NCBI GenBank assembly: GCA_022788085.1
Contig: JALEWA010000004.1
Span: forward strand, 1 to 64,000
Source of the DNA: Lachnospiraceae bacterium
GTDB taxonomy: Bacteria > Bacillota > Clostridia > Lachnospirales > Lachnospiraceae
Direction of reading: 5' to 3'
DNA length: 64,000 nt
Shown: piece by piece, positions 9,444-19,669 of the stretch
Position numbering within the stretch: the stretch's first letter is position 1
Layout of the letters: every line of letters begins with the position of its first letter
Notes under the pieces: model-generated
What the model was told of the DNA's origin: nothing
Seen by the model: only the letters and a program-made list of their open reading frames with translations
The model's database searches: none
Program-made: the position numbers and the translations under genes

Positions 9444-11540
9444 TTAATATTTATCTACTTGAGCTATAATAACAGACCTTGGACAAAGCGTCAACCTCTC
9501 GGTTCCATTCCATTTTGTCAGTGCCTGATAGTCTGTTTGTGGTGTGTGCTCGAACTCTGTATTCATAATCACACGCCATTTTCTTCCGAGCGGAAGGTTC
9601 GGAAGCTGTATCTCCTGTTCTTCCCAAAAGGCATTAATTCCGATATAAATAATATCATCCTCTGTATCTGTTGCATTTCTCCCTGCAAACATAACACCAA
9701 TTGTCTTTGTATCCGGGTTACAATCACTGTTCCAGGCTGTTTTATTATGAATGGTTACCTCCTGGAAACCGCAACCACTCGGACCGGAACGTCCCCGCAA
9801 AATCGGATGCTCCTTTCTTAAATGGATCATAAACTTACAAAATTCGAACATCTCAGGATATTTATCTTTTCTGGTCCAATCAAGCCACGAAATAATATTA
9901 TCCTGACAATATGCATTATTATTTCCAAACTGCGTGTTGCAGAATTCATCACCTGCAAGAAACATGGCTGAACCTCGGCTGCACATCAGAACAGCAAATG
10001 CATTCTTTCTCATACGGTTACGAAGCTTTAAGATATCCGGATTATCTGTCTCACCTTCTTCTCCGCAGTTCCAGCTATTATTATTACTATCACCGTCCGT
10101 ATTATTCCATCCATTCTGTTCATTATGCTTAAAGTTGTATGCATACATATCATATAAGGTAAATCCATCATGACAGTTCAGGAAATTCACGGATGCATTT
10201 TCTCCTCGGTTTTCCGGACTATACAAGTCAAGCGAACCGGTAATTCGGTTTATCGCTGCCTGTGCCATTCCGTAATCGCCCTTTAAGAAACATCTCATAT
10301 CATCTCTGAACCTGCCATTCCATTCTGCCCAACGATTCCATGCCGGGAAGCTTCCTACCTGATACAATCCGCCTGCATCCCATGCTTCCGCAATTAATTT
10401 AACCTTGCCCAATATAGGATCAAAAGCAAGACTTTGAAGCAAAGGTGGCTTACTCATGGGAGAGCCATCCTCATTTCGTCCCATAATCGATGCCAGATCA
10501 AACCGGAAACCATCAACACGGTAAGATATTACCCAATAGCGAAGGCAATCCAGAATAAACTGCTGTACGATAGGATGGTTACAGTTCATAACATTACCAC
10601 AGCCGCTAAAGTTGTAATACTTTCCATCCGGTGTCAGCATATAATATATGTTATTATCAATACCCTTGAAAGAAAAGCACGGTCCCATCTCATTACCTTC
10701 TGCTGTATGGTTGAATACAACATCCAGGATAACTTCTATTCCATTGCTGTTAAGTTCTCGAACCAGTTCACGAAGTTCGCTGCCTTCTCTATTATACTCT
10801 ACTGCAGAGGTATAGCTGGTATTTGGTGCGAAAAAGCATACAGGGCTATATCCCCAGTAATTATACAGCTTTTTGCCATCAACGATTCTGACATCCTCCA
10901 TCTCATCAAACTCGAAAATAGGCATCAGCTCTACTGCATTTACCCCAAGTTCAAGCAAATATGGTATCTTCTCCTTAATTCCTGCAAAGGTTCCCCTATG
11001 GGTAACACCGGAAGACTTATCCATGGTAAAACCACGAACATGCATCTCATAGATAATCATATCCTTGACTTCAAGATTGGGCTGCTTGAAGTTTCCCCAA
11101 TCATAATCATCCTCTACCACTCGTGCTTTATAAAACTGATCCTTGCCTTTCTTTCCTGCCCATTCACTCTGTCCGACAACCGCTCTGGCATAAGGATCAA
11201 GGATGTAATTGTCCTTATCAAACAGTAATCCCTTCTTGGGATTGTATTCTCCATCAAACTGATATGCATACTCGAATTCAGTTGGTTCAAGCCCATACAC
11301 AATCATAGAATACGTATTGCCAATTCGATAAGATTCCGGAAAAGGAATTACTGCAAAAGGCTCTGATTCTTTTCTTCGAAACAGACATAGCCTGCAGCCG
11401 GTCGCACCATAAGAATGTATGGTAAAATTAACCCCTCCCTCTATGGTACTTGCACCATTCCGCATATAGTTTCCCGGTCTCACCATGAATCCATTGATTT
11501 CATCAGTAGGCGCATAATATTTACTCTTCTCATAAACCAT
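9444..11540 (-). CDS. glgX: Glycogen debranching enzyme (GH13, isoamylase/GlgX type)
   Basis: 'VILDVVFNHTAEGN', 'VDGFRFDLAS', 'LIAEAWDAGG', 'FLNCHDGFTLYDM'. RBS AAAGGGGTGA before ATG at 11540. Confidence 0.93.
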   Translation of the reverse strand: MVYEKSKYYAPTDEINGFMVRPGNYMRNGASTIEGGVNFTIHSYGATGCRLCLFRRKESEPFAVIPFPESYRIGNTYSMIVYGLEPTEFEYAYQFDGEYNPKKGLLFDKDNYILDPYARAVVGQSEWAGKKGKDQFYKARVVEDDYDWGNFKQPNLEVKDMIIYEMHVRGFTMDKSSGVTHRGTFAGIKEKIPYLLELGVNAVELMPIFEFDEMEDVRIVDGKKLYNYWGYSPVCFFAPNTSYTSAVEYNREGSELRELVRELNSNGIEVILDVVFNHTAEGNEMGPCFSFKGIDNNIYYMLTPDGKYYNFSGCGNVMNCNHPIVQQFILDCLRYWVISYRVDGFRFDLASIMGRNEDGSPMSKPPLLQSLAFDPILGKVKLIAEAWDAGGLYQVGSFPAWNRWAEWNGRFRDDMRCFLKGDYGMAQAAINRITGSLDLYSPENRGENASVNFLNCHDGFTLYDMYAYNFKHNEQNGWNNTDGDSNNNSWNCGEEGETDNPDILKLRNRMRKNAFAVLMCSRGSAMFLAGDEFCNTQFGNNNAYCQDNIISWLDWTRKDKYPEMFEFCKFMIHLRKEHPILRGRSGPSGCGFQEVTIHNKTAWNSDCNPDTKTIGVMFAGRNATDTEDDIIYIGINAFWEEQEIQLPNLPLGRKWRVIMNTEFEHTPQTDYQALTKWNGTERLTLCPRSVIIAQVDKY

Positions 11541-11743
11541 ATGATTCACCCCTTTACACATAACCACACTTCATCTCATTACAATAAAGAATAAAACAGA
11601 ATATAGTTATATATATTTTAAAATAAATAGGTATTTGTTGCAATATTTTTTCTATATTTTGTTATTTTCAGTAAATTTAGTGCTATACCTGGTGTTCTGT
11701 ATCTAGTCATATAGTATATCCTTTTTCATGATATTGTATGCGT

Positions 11744-11780
11744 AAAAAAAGTATAGTCCATAACCTGTAAAGACTATACC
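11744..11780 (-). terminator. Terminator after kduI
   Basis: Minus-strand stem GTATAGTC/GACTATAC followed by a T7 run. Confidence 0.75.
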
Positions 11781-11802
11781 TTTTCTGCTCATATAACACT
11801 GT

Positions 11803-12663
11803 TTATAAAATGTCCTGGTTTCTCACACCGTCCATATCATCAAAGTCCTGATTCTCACCTACCATACCCCAGATAAAGGTATATGCACGGCTTCCGCTTC
11901 CTGAATGGATAGACCAGCTCGGTGAAATAACCGCCTGTTCATTTCTCATAACAATATGTCTGGTTTCCTGTGGTTCACCCATATAATGCATTACAAATGC
12001 ATCCTCCGGCATATCAAAGTATAAATAAACTTCCATACGTCTGTCATGTGTATGACACGGCATAGTATTCCATACACTACCCGGCTTTAAAGCGGTCATT
12101 CCCATTACCAGCTGACAGCTTTCAACCTGTCCCGGTAAAATGTATTTATTGATTACTCTGTGATTTGCATCCTCAAGGCAACCTAATTCTACTTTATTCT
12201 CATCCTTAATGATTACAACATCCTCAGACGGTGTTCCTGCCGGTTTGATCAGCTTAGTAGGATATGTAGTATGTGCCGGTGCACTGTTCAGATAGAACTT
12301 TGCCGGATTCTGTGGATCAACAGATTCAAAAGTAATATCCTTTGACCCCATTCCAATATACATTCCTTCCTTATGCCCTACCTCGTATTTCTTACCATCA
12401 ATGGTAATGATTCCAGCCGGTCCGATATTGATAACACCAAGCTCTCTTCTCTGGCAGAAGTACTCTGCACGGAGCTCATCACCTGCTGTCAGTTTCAATG
12501 GTTCTACCGGAACGGCAGAGCCTGTAATAATACGGTCAATATGACTGTATACAAGCTTGATCTCTCCCTTTTTAAAGAGGTCATCAATCAAGAATTCTTC
12601 TCTTAATCTCTGTGTTGTATAGTTCTTTACATCCTTTGGTGAAGCTGCTGTACGAAGTTCCAT
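11803..12663 (-). CDS. kduI: 5-dehydro-4-deoxy-D-glucuronate isomerase
   Basis: 'MELRTAASPKDVKNYTTQRLREEFLI' and 'NTMPCHTHDRRMEVYLYFD'. RBS AAGGAAGG before ATG at 12663. Confidence 0.93.
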   Translation of the reverse strand: MELRTAASPKDVKNYTTQRLREEFLIDDLFKKGEIKLVYSHIDRIITGSAVPVEPLKLTAGDELRAEYFCQRRELGVINIGPAGIITIDGKKYEVGHKEGMYIGMGSKDITFESVDPQNPAKFYLNSAPAHTTYPTKLIKPAGTPSEDVVIIKDENKVELGCLEDANHRVINKYILPGQVESCQLVMGMTALKPGSVWNTMPCHTHDRRMEVYLYFDMPEDAFVMHYMGEPQETRHIVMRNEQAVISPSWSIHSGSGSRAYTFIWGMVGENQDFDDMDGVRNQDIL

Positions 12664-12922
12664 AATCCTTACCTTCCTTATTCTTTTTTCCATTTTTACT
12701 GCAAACGGAGCTTTCATTCTTTTGTAAGCTCTTTCATTCTACTCTAATCTTCTTTAAGAGTCAATAAAAGTTTCATAATTGGTGCTTGATTTTCATTTGC
12801 TTTCATAGTACAATTTAGAAAGATTTATGGTAGTGCTTACATAGCATTTTTTCACAGATAATCAAGGTAGTTTTTTTCCTTGATTTTACGTAGCAATCCC
12901 ATGAGTCGGAAAGGATAAACTC

Positions 12923-13927
12923 ATGACAATATATGATGTATCAGAAAAAGCGGGCGTATCCATTGCTACTGTTTCCCGTGTATTAAATGGTTCGGATAAT
13001 GTCAGTGCCGAAACACGTAAGAAGGTGCTTGCGGTCATTGAAGCCTGCGATTATACGCCAAATGCATTCGCCAGAGGACTTGGTCTGAACTCCATGAACA
13101 CAATTGGTATCTTATGTGCCGATTCCTCTGACCTTTACCTTGCAAATGCGGTATACCACATTGAGCAGGAATTACGTGCGAACAACTATAACTGTATTCT
13201 GTGCTGTACAGGTTATAAGCTGGAGGATAAGCAGAAATACCTTAATCTTCTGGTTAATAAGAAGGTAGACAGCGTTATTCTTGTCGGCTCTAACTTTATC
13301 TCAAATGACGACAAGGAAAATGATTATATTCGGGAAGCTGCCAAAGAAATTCCGATTTTGCTCCTGAATGCTGATTTTGATTACGAAAATGTATACTGCA
13401 GTCTTTGTGATGACTTTAAGTCAACCATGCAGGCAACTTCTTATATGATAGAAAGCGGCATTGAAGATATTCTGTATCTGTACAATTCCAAATCCTATTC
13501 TGCTTTAAGGAAGCTGTCGGGTTATCAGAGTGCGCTGACACAGCATGGGATTCCACTTCGTATGGAGTATATGCAGTATTTCCCAGGAAACCATGCTAAT
13601 CTTCCATCCATTGCTGACTTTCTTGCCAATCTTTATCCTGCTATCAAGTATAGAGCAATCATTGCAGCAGATGATAATCTTGCTATAGGCGCTATTAAGT
13701 ATGCACACAAAACAGGCTTGTCTATTCCTGAGGATTTGTGTGTGATCGGTTATAATAACTCTATTCTCAGCACCTGCTGTGAGCCTGAGCTTACAAGTGT
13801 GGATAACCGTCTTGAAACCCTGTGCCATCACATCGTTTCTACTCTGATCGGTATCCTTAATAAACGTGAAATGCCGCAAAAGGTTATCTTTTCCGGTGAA
13901 TTAATTAAGAGAGGTACTACCCTATAA
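12923..13927 (+). CDS. LacI-family transcriptional regulator, probably of hexuronate metabolism by context
   Basis: 'MTIYDVSEKAGVSIATVSRVLNGSDNVSAETRKKV'; lies between divergent kduI and downstream uxaC. Confidence 0.9.
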   Translation: MTIYDVSEKAGVSIATVSRVLNGSDNVSAETRKKVLAVIEACDYTPNAFARGLGLNSMNTIGILCADSSDLYLANAVYHIEQELRANNYNCILCCTGYKLEDKQKYLNLLVNKKVDSVILVGSNFISNDDKENDYIREAAKEIPILLLNADFDYENVYCSLCDDFKSTMQATSYMIESGIEDILYLYNSKSYSALRKLSGYQSALTQHGIPLRMEYMQYFPGNHANLPSIADFLANLYPAIKYRAIIAADDNLAIGAIKYAHKTGLSIPEDLCVIGYNNSILSTCCEPELTSVDNRLETLCHHIVSTLIGILNKREMPQKVIFSGELIKRGTTL

Positions 13928-13958
13928 TATAATAAAACAAATTAAGGAGGCTATCTTC

Positions 13959-15374
13959 ATGAAAACTTTTATGGATCAGGATTTCCTGCTTCAAACAAAA
14001 ACTGCCAGCAATCTCTATCACAATTTTGCTGAAAAAACACCAATTCTTGACTACCACTGTCATATCAATCCTGCTGAAATTGCAAACGACCGTAAGTTTG
14101 ATACAATTACACAGGTATGGCTTGGCGGAGACCATTACAAATGGCGTTTTATGCGCTCCTGCGGTGTTGATGAGAAATATATCACAGGTGACGCTTCGGA
14201 TAAAGAAAAGTTCTTTAAGTGGGCTGAATGTGTAGGCAAGGCTATCGGTAATCCTCTTTATCATTGGACACACCTTGAATTACAGCGTTACTTCGGATAC
14301 CATGGTATTCTTAATAAGAATACTGCAGAAGAAGTATGGAATCTTTGTAATGCCAAGCTCAAGGAAGACAGCATGAGCGTTCGTGGTCTGATTAAGCAGT
14401 CAAATATTACCTTAATCTGTACAACGGATGATCCTGTCGATTCTCTGGAATATCACAAACAGATTGCTGAGGATAATACCTTTGATGTTCAGGTTCTTCC
14501 TGCCTGGAGGCCTGATAAGGCTATGAATATCGAAAAGCCTGATTACTTTGATTATCTTGCAAAGCTGTCAGCAGTGAGTGGCGTTACGATTAATACCTTT
14601 GCTGATTTAAAAGATGCCTTAGTTAACAGACTTGATTTCTTTGCTTCCATGGGATGTTCTGTATCTGACCATGCTTTAGAATATGTTATGTATCAGCCTG
14701 CAACGGATGATGAAATCGAAGCAATCTTTGCTAAGAGAAAGAGTGGACAGGCTGTTACAAGAGAAGAAGAATTACAGTTCAAGACTGCTTTTATGCTTTT
14801 TGTAGGAAAACAGTATCATAGATTGAACTGGGTAATGCAGCTTCACTATGGCTGCAAGCGTGATAACAACACTTTACGCTATGACCAGTTAGGACCGGAT
14901 ACAGGATATGATTGCATTAACAATTATGCTCCTTCCGCACAGCTTGCAGATTTCTTAAATGCACTGATTAAGACAGATGAGCTTCCTAAGACCATCATTT
15001 ACAGTTTGAATCCAAATGACAATCAGGCTATCGGAACCATTCTTGGATGTTTCCAGGATTCTACAGCCTGTGCTAAGATTCAGCAGGGTAGTGCATGGTG
15101 GTTCAATGACCATAAGACAGGTATGCAGGATCAGATGATTTCTCTTGCTAATCTTGGTAATTTATCCGGATTCGTTGGTATGCTTACAGACTCAAGAAGC
15201 TTCCTGTCCTATACAAGACATGAGTATTTCAGAAGAATTATGTGTAACTTAATCGGCGGATGGGTTGAGAATGGTGAATTCCCTGAAGATATGGAGACCT
15301 TAGAGGAAATCGTTAAGGGAATCTCTTATAACAATGCCGTTAAATACTTTGGCTTTGACTTAAAAACAGTATAA
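13959..15374 (+). CDS. uxaC: Glucuronate isomerase
   Basis: 471 aa; 'PILDYHCHINPAEIANDRKFDTITQVWLGGDHYKWRFMRSCGV'. RBS AAGGAGG before the start. Confidence 0.95.
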   Translation: MKTFMDQDFLLQTKTASNLYHNFAEKTPILDYHCHINPAEIANDRKFDTITQVWLGGDHYKWRFMRSCGVDEKYITGDASDKEKFFKWAECVGKAIGNPLYHWTHLELQRYFGYHGILNKNTAEEVWNLCNAKLKEDSMSVRGLIKQSNITLICTTDDPVDSLEYHKQIAEDNTFDVQVLPAWRPDKAMNIEKPDYFDYLAKLSAVSGVTINTFADLKDALVNRLDFFASMGCSVSDHALEYVMYQPATDDEIEAIFAKRKSGQAVTREEELQFKTAFMLFVGKQYHRLNWVMQLHYGCKRDNNTLRYDQLGPDTGYDCINNYAPSAQLADFLNALIKTDELPKTIIYSLNPNDNQAIGTILGCFQDSTACAKIQQGSAWWFNDHKTGMQDQMISLANLGNLSGFVGMLTDSRSFLSYTRHEYFRRIMCNLIGGWVENGEFPEDMETLEEIVKGISYNNAVKYFGFDLKTV

Positions 15375-15389
15375 ATATTTCTAAAAAAG

Positions 15390-15421
15390 CGGCTCATGAA
15401 GCATGGAAACTTCATGAGCCG
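15390..15421. terminator. Bidirectional terminator between convergent uxaC and DHH genes
   Basis: Perfect 12-bp stem CGGCTCATGAAG/CTTCATGAGCCG with 8-nt loop. Confidence 0.85.
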
Positions 15422-15428
15422 TTCTCTA

Positions 15429-16925
15429 CTATTTCACTTCTTGATATGTACTCTCAAAAATCTGCTCTTCAATGATATAAATATCATGCAGATCATCTTT
15501 TCTTACTGCCAGATAATCGCCTTCTTTTCCAAGCATATACTTTTCGTCGTCCCATTCCGTAAACACCTTAACACGGTTATTCAACTGTTTTGCATAGATA
15601 TAAACCTCACCGGTTGAAATGCAGGTATTAGCATAGGGAACAAGGGATATGTGTTTTCCTTCCATACTATCCTTTATGGTCGGCTCGTATTCACCTTCAA
15701 AAATATACGGTTCCTCCGAACATTCATAACTGCGTTCAAATTTTGCTTTCTTATTGGGATATATTTCTCCCTGAATACCAATCATAATATAAGTGTCATC
15801 CTGAATTTCCACATCAAGGTCTCCCTCCAGCGTACGAACCGCAATTTTGGAACCTGCCGGAAAGATATCTGTTCCTCTTACATAACCAATCTTTATTTTC
15901 TGCTTTTTATACAGCTCCATATCGGAAACATCAATTGCATATTCCCTTGCATAAATAATTTCCGTATCAGCAAAGTAGCTGTTCATGCACTGTTTGAAAA
16001 AGCTCTTTATTTCTTCTACCTCCGGGTATTTTTTGTTCAGGAGCTCCTTTTGAATAAAGCCTCCTGCCTTCTCCAAATGACCACCTCCCGAACCAATACC
16101 TTCTGTAATAAATTCCGCCAGTTCACTTGCTTTGACTTCCTTTATACAGCTGCGCACAGACAACTTCACTCCAAACGGCAGAGTACTATACACAAGGCAG
16201 GTATCTACAGAATCAACCTCAAGCACCAAATCGCTGATCATTCCTAAGATGTTGGGATCACAGGGTTTTGCTTCTACTACTGCATAACGATAACTTTCAT
16301 TATAGTCATAACCAATTAATGCCAATCCTGCTATTTCCAGCTCCTTTAACGAGAGATTCGCATTGCGGAATCGTACTATGGTACTTCTTTCAAAGGCTGC
16401 ATCATCACGCAGATCTTTATCCAGAGGATGCGAGATTTCTGTAAAATTATTCGTATCTGTGAGCAACCCATAATAAAGTGCTGTTGACAATTTTATGTTA
16501 GAATTGATATCAAGGCCTTCTGCCTCCAAAAGCTCCTTCACCACAGTTGCGCACGCCCCAAGATTACTTCTTACATCGCTAAGTTCAGGTAACACACCAC
16601 TTACCTGATGATGATCAATCACTGCTATTTTCTCCGCATCAAAACGTGTTACATTGCCTTCCCCATATTGACAATCTACCGTAACCAGTAAATCCGGCTT
16701 CTCTATACTGTCCACATACTCTATGGGAATATTCAGCTCGGATATCATTAATACAAGATTGCTTTTTTGAATTAAATTTCTACCACCATAAACAAATCTT
16801 ACATTCTTCCCTTTTTCTTTCAGATACCAATATACGCCAAAACCACTGGCAATTGCATCTGCATCAGGATTATCATGACACTGCACTACAATTCGATTGT
16901 ACTTCGATAAATCACTTAATCTCAT
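15429..16925 (-). CDS. DHH/DHHA1 family phosphoesterase with a C-terminal extension
   Basis: 'VQCHDNPDADAIASG', 'AVIDHHQVSG', 'GSGGGHLEKAGG'; about 160 extra residues after DHHA1. Confidence 0.85.
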   Translation of the reverse strand: MRLSDLSKYNRIVVQCHDNPDADAIASGFGVYWYLKEKGKNVRFVYGGRNLIQKSNLVLMISELNIPIEYVDSIEKPDLLVTVDCQYGEGNVTRFDAEKIAVIDHHQVSGVLPELSDVRSNLGACATVVKELLEAEGLDINSNIKLSTALYYGLLTDTNNFTEISHPLDKDLRDDAAFERSTIVRFRNANLSLKELEIAGLALIGYDYNESYRYAVVEAKPCDPNILGMISDLVLEVDSVDTCLVYSTLPFGVKLSVRSCIKEVKASELAEFITEGIGSGGGHLEKAGGFIQKELLNKKYPEVEEIKSFFKQCMNSYFADTEIIYAREYAIDVSDMELYKKQKIKIGYVRGTDIFPAGSKIAVRTLEGDLDVEIQDDTYIMIGIQGEIYPNKKAKFERSYECSEEPYIFEGEYEPTIKDSMEGKHISLVPYANTCISTGEVYIYAKQLNNRVKVFTEWDDEKYMLGKEGDYLAVRKDDLHDIYIIEEQIFESTYQEVK

Positions 16926-16952
16926 TGTTATCCCCCTTCTTCAGCTCTTATC

Positions 16953-18728
16953 CTATAGTGTTGCCTCTAACTTCGAAATCCTCCGATCATAGGTGAGAAG
17001 ACCGTTTACTTCCTCTTCGATATCTGTCAGCTGTGTATATACAGCTGCTGAAAGTCCTTCCCGCTGCAGCTTTTGTATCTTTTGCCTCATCTGCTGATAA
17101 GCCTTACGGAAATCTTTGATGCTCTCATAATTAGCATAACCATATATGTCTTCTGAATAGCTGTGCTCCTTAACGCCATATGCAAGACCTCCATACTCTG
17201 AGATGACAAACGGCTTCTTACATTTCTTCTCCATGAAAAGTTCAAAGAAATACACATGCACACTTCTTAGATCTCCTGCATTCTGATCAAACCATCCACT
17301 ATGAGAATCAATGATCCTGGTATTGTCCTTTTCCAACACCATCTGTGTATTTTCCTGCGCATCAAACTGTCCCCAACCTTCATTGAACAATACCCAGGTG
17401 CAGATACAAGTGCAATTATAAAGCTGTTCTATTGTTTCCAGACATTCCTTCTTCCACTCTCTTCTTCCCTTTGGATTGCTTCTTGCATTAAAAGCATAAT
17501 GAGAATCCTTGAGCTTCTGCATTCTTTTTACCACCGTAGGAATATATGTAGTCTTTACCAGATTGTAACTGTCACCGCCATTTATCATATCCTGCCAGAC
17601 CAGCATTCCCAATCTGTCACAATGATAATACCAGCGCATCGGTTCTATCTTACAATGCTTACGTATCATATTGAAGCCAAGCCGCTTTGCTGTCCGGATA
17701 TCCTGAATCATGGCCTCTTCACTGACTGGTGTCAGTAAGCTTTCCGGCCAGTATCCCTGATCAAGAATGCCATTTTGGAAATATGGTACATGATTTAAGC
17801 ATAATCTGGGAACTCCATTTCTGTCCTTTTCCACGGAAAAATGACGCATTCCAAAATAACTTTGAATTCTATCTTCCCCATACGTAATCACTATCCGGTA
17901 CAAGAATGGGGATACCGGGGACCAGCTTCTCTTATTCGGAACAGGCAAAATCAGCTTGTGGCCTCCGTTTACAGAAAGCTCACTAACGGGAAGCTCATCT
18001 GCATAAATTACAGCCTTACAAGGTAATAACGTTTCCCCTTCCTTCTCATTGGTAAATAATTCAATTTCTACATTATCTTCATCATAATGTGGCGTAATAT
18101 GAAGCCTCTGAACATAGATTTCAGGCACCCATTCATACCACACCGTCTGCCAGATGCCGCTTTGCGCCGTATAGAACATTCCACCATTCTTAAGCATCTG
18201 CTTCCCTCTTCCATGATATGAGGTATCACTTTGATCTCTGACACACACCTGGAGCTTATTTTCACCAATGTTTACATAGGCTGTAATATCAAAAGAAAAT
18301 GCCTGGTAACCTCCGGAGTGGAAGCCAACCTGTGCACCATTGATATAAACGCGGCATCGCTCGTCACATGCTCCAAAATGTAAAACAAGTCTCTTATCCC
18401 GTGGAAGCTCCTCTAACGGAAAGCTTCTTTCATACCATAGAAATTCTCTTGGCTGAAGCTGCCTTCCTACGCCGGATAGCTGCGTTTCCGGTGAAAATGG
18501 CACCAGTATTTCTCCGTCATACTGTTCGGGCATCCTACTGCTCTTTGTAAAAGCATAACGGTATTTTCCATTCAGTATCGTGTAATTATCTCTGACCAGC
18601 TGTGGTCTTGGATATTCCTGTAAGACTTTGTCCTCTTCTAAGAGCTCTCCCCACACGGTTTGCAATTGTTTGATACCTGTATTCTTTCTGTTTAATTGCA
18701 ACGCTTCTACCATTTCTTTGATTTTCAT
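16953..18728 (-). CDS. Glycoside hydrolase family 2 protein
   Basis: 'GFHSGGYQAFSFDIT', 'NMIRKHCKIEPMRWYYHCDRLGMLVWQDM', 'LFNEGWGQ' acid/base and 'ISEYGG' nucleophile regions. Confidence 0.87.
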   Translation of the reverse strand: MKIKEMVEALQLNRKNTGIKQLQTVWGELLEEDKVLQEYPRPQLVRDNYTILNGKYRYAFTKSSRMPEQYDGEILVPFSPETQLSGVGRQLQPREFLWYERSFPLEELPRDKRLVLHFGACDERCRVYINGAQVGFHSGGYQAFSFDITAYVNIGENKLQVCVRDQSDTSYHGRGKQMLKNGGMFYTAQSGIWQTVWYEWVPEIYVQRLHITPHYDEDNVEIELFTNEKEGETLLPCKAVIYADELPVSELSVNGGHKLILPVPNKRSWSPVSPFLYRIVITYGEDRIQSYFGMRHFSVEKDRNGVPRLCLNHVPYFQNGILDQGYWPESLLTPVSEEAMIQDIRTAKRLGFNMIRKHCKIEPMRWYYHCDRLGMLVWQDMINGGDSYNLVKTTYIPTVVKRMQKLKDSHYAFNARSNPKGRREWKKECLETIEQLYNCTCICTWVLFNEGWGQFDAQENTQMVLEKDNTRIIDSHSGWFDQNAGDLRSVHVYFFELFMEKKCKKPFVISEYGGLAYGVKEHSYSEDIYGYANYESIKDFRKAYQQMRQKIQKLQREGLSAAVYTQLTDIEEEVNGLLTYDRRISKLEATL

Positions 18729-18750
18729 TTCCTGTTACCACCTTTTATGT

Positions 18751-19638
18751 CTATGCTTCCTCCCATGCAAGCTGTGCCAGTCTGACAGCTCCCATAATTC
18801 CCTGATCGTCTTTCAGACTTGCCGGAACAATATAGTTCTCCATATCCATGAGTTCTTTCGTCGTATAGTAGTCATTGAGCAGTGTGGTTACTTTGCTTCT
18901 GATCATAGGGAACAGCTGCTCCTGATGCATAACTCCTCCACCAAGAATGATTTTCTGTGGACTGAGTGTCAGTATCATGTTTACCAGCCCTTTCGCAATA
19001 TAATCACTTTCAAGCTCCCAGACAACCTTGTTATCCACAAGTTCTACTGCCTTTTTCCCCCATCTTGCTTCAATCGAAGGGCCTGATGCCAGACCTTCAA
19101 AGCAGGAATCATGATATGGGCATACGCTTCTTCCGGGGTCATGGCTGTTTTTTGCAATCAGAATGTGACCTGCCTCCGGATGAAGCATGCCATGAAGAAG
19201 CTTTCCATTCACAGCGATTCCTGCACCAATTCCTGTTCCAATGGTAATATACACTACCGTATCAAGACCCTTGGCACATCCATATGTCATCTCTCCAAGG
19301 CAGGAGCCATTTACATCTGTATCCAGGCCAACAGGAATCCCTAATGCTTTCTCTAAGGTTCCTGCCAGATCATATCCCTTCCATGCAAGCTTTGGTGTAT
19401 TTAAGATATGTCCATATGTAGGTGAACCCTTTACAACGTCCACCGGCCCAAAGGCTCCTACGCCAAGCGCCTTTATACCATCCTCTGTAAGTCTTTCTTT
19501 AAAATATTCTATGATTTGCGGCATGGTTTCTTCCGGAGTTGTCGTAGGTATTGACCTTTGTTCCAATATCCTTCCGTTCTCATCTCCAATTGCCATAACC
19601 ATCTTGGTTCCACCAGCCTCTAATGCTCCAAATAACAT
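18751..19638 (-). CDS. ROK-family sugar kinase (fructokinase-like)
   Basis: 'GALEAGGTKMVMAIGDENG', 'ITIGTGIGAGIAVNGKLLHG', 'CPYHDSCFEGLASGPS'. Confidence 0.88.
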   Translation of the reverse strand: MLFGALEAGGTKMVMAIGDENGRILEQRSIPTTTPEETMPQIIEYFKERLTEDGIKALGVGAFGPVDVVKGSPTYGHILNTPKLAWKGYDLAGTLEKALGIPVGLDTDVNGSCLGEMTYGCAKGLDTVVYITIGTGIGAGIAVNGKLLHGMLHPEAGHILIAKNSHDPGRSVCPYHDSCFEGLASGPSIEARWGKKAVELVDNKVVWELESDYIAKGLVNMILTLSPQKIILGGGVMHQEQLFPMIRSKVTTLLNDYYTTKELMDMENYIVPASLKDDQGIMGAVRLAQLAWEEA

Positions 19639-19669
19639 TTCCTTTTCCTCCCTTTACCAATCTTTTATT

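Noticed and set aside
10434-11228. 264-aa plus-strand ORF opposite glgX
   Set aside because: Long, but antisense to conserved GH13 coding sequence and without a recognisable domain; mirror-frame artefact.
11302-11540. Longer start of glgX at 11567
   Set aside because: A strong AAAGGGGTGA ribosome-binding site sits directly before the ATG at 11540, so the first nine residues of the ORF-track call are unlikely.
12860-12885. Hairpin AATCAAGG/CCTTGATT before the hexuronate LacI gene as a riboswitch or attenuator
   Set aside because: Short stem, no terminator U-run and no recognised riboswitch features.
15651-16247. 198-aa plus-strand ORF opposite the DHH gene
   Set aside because: Antisense to conserved DHH/DHHA1 sequence; composition typical of shadow ORFs.
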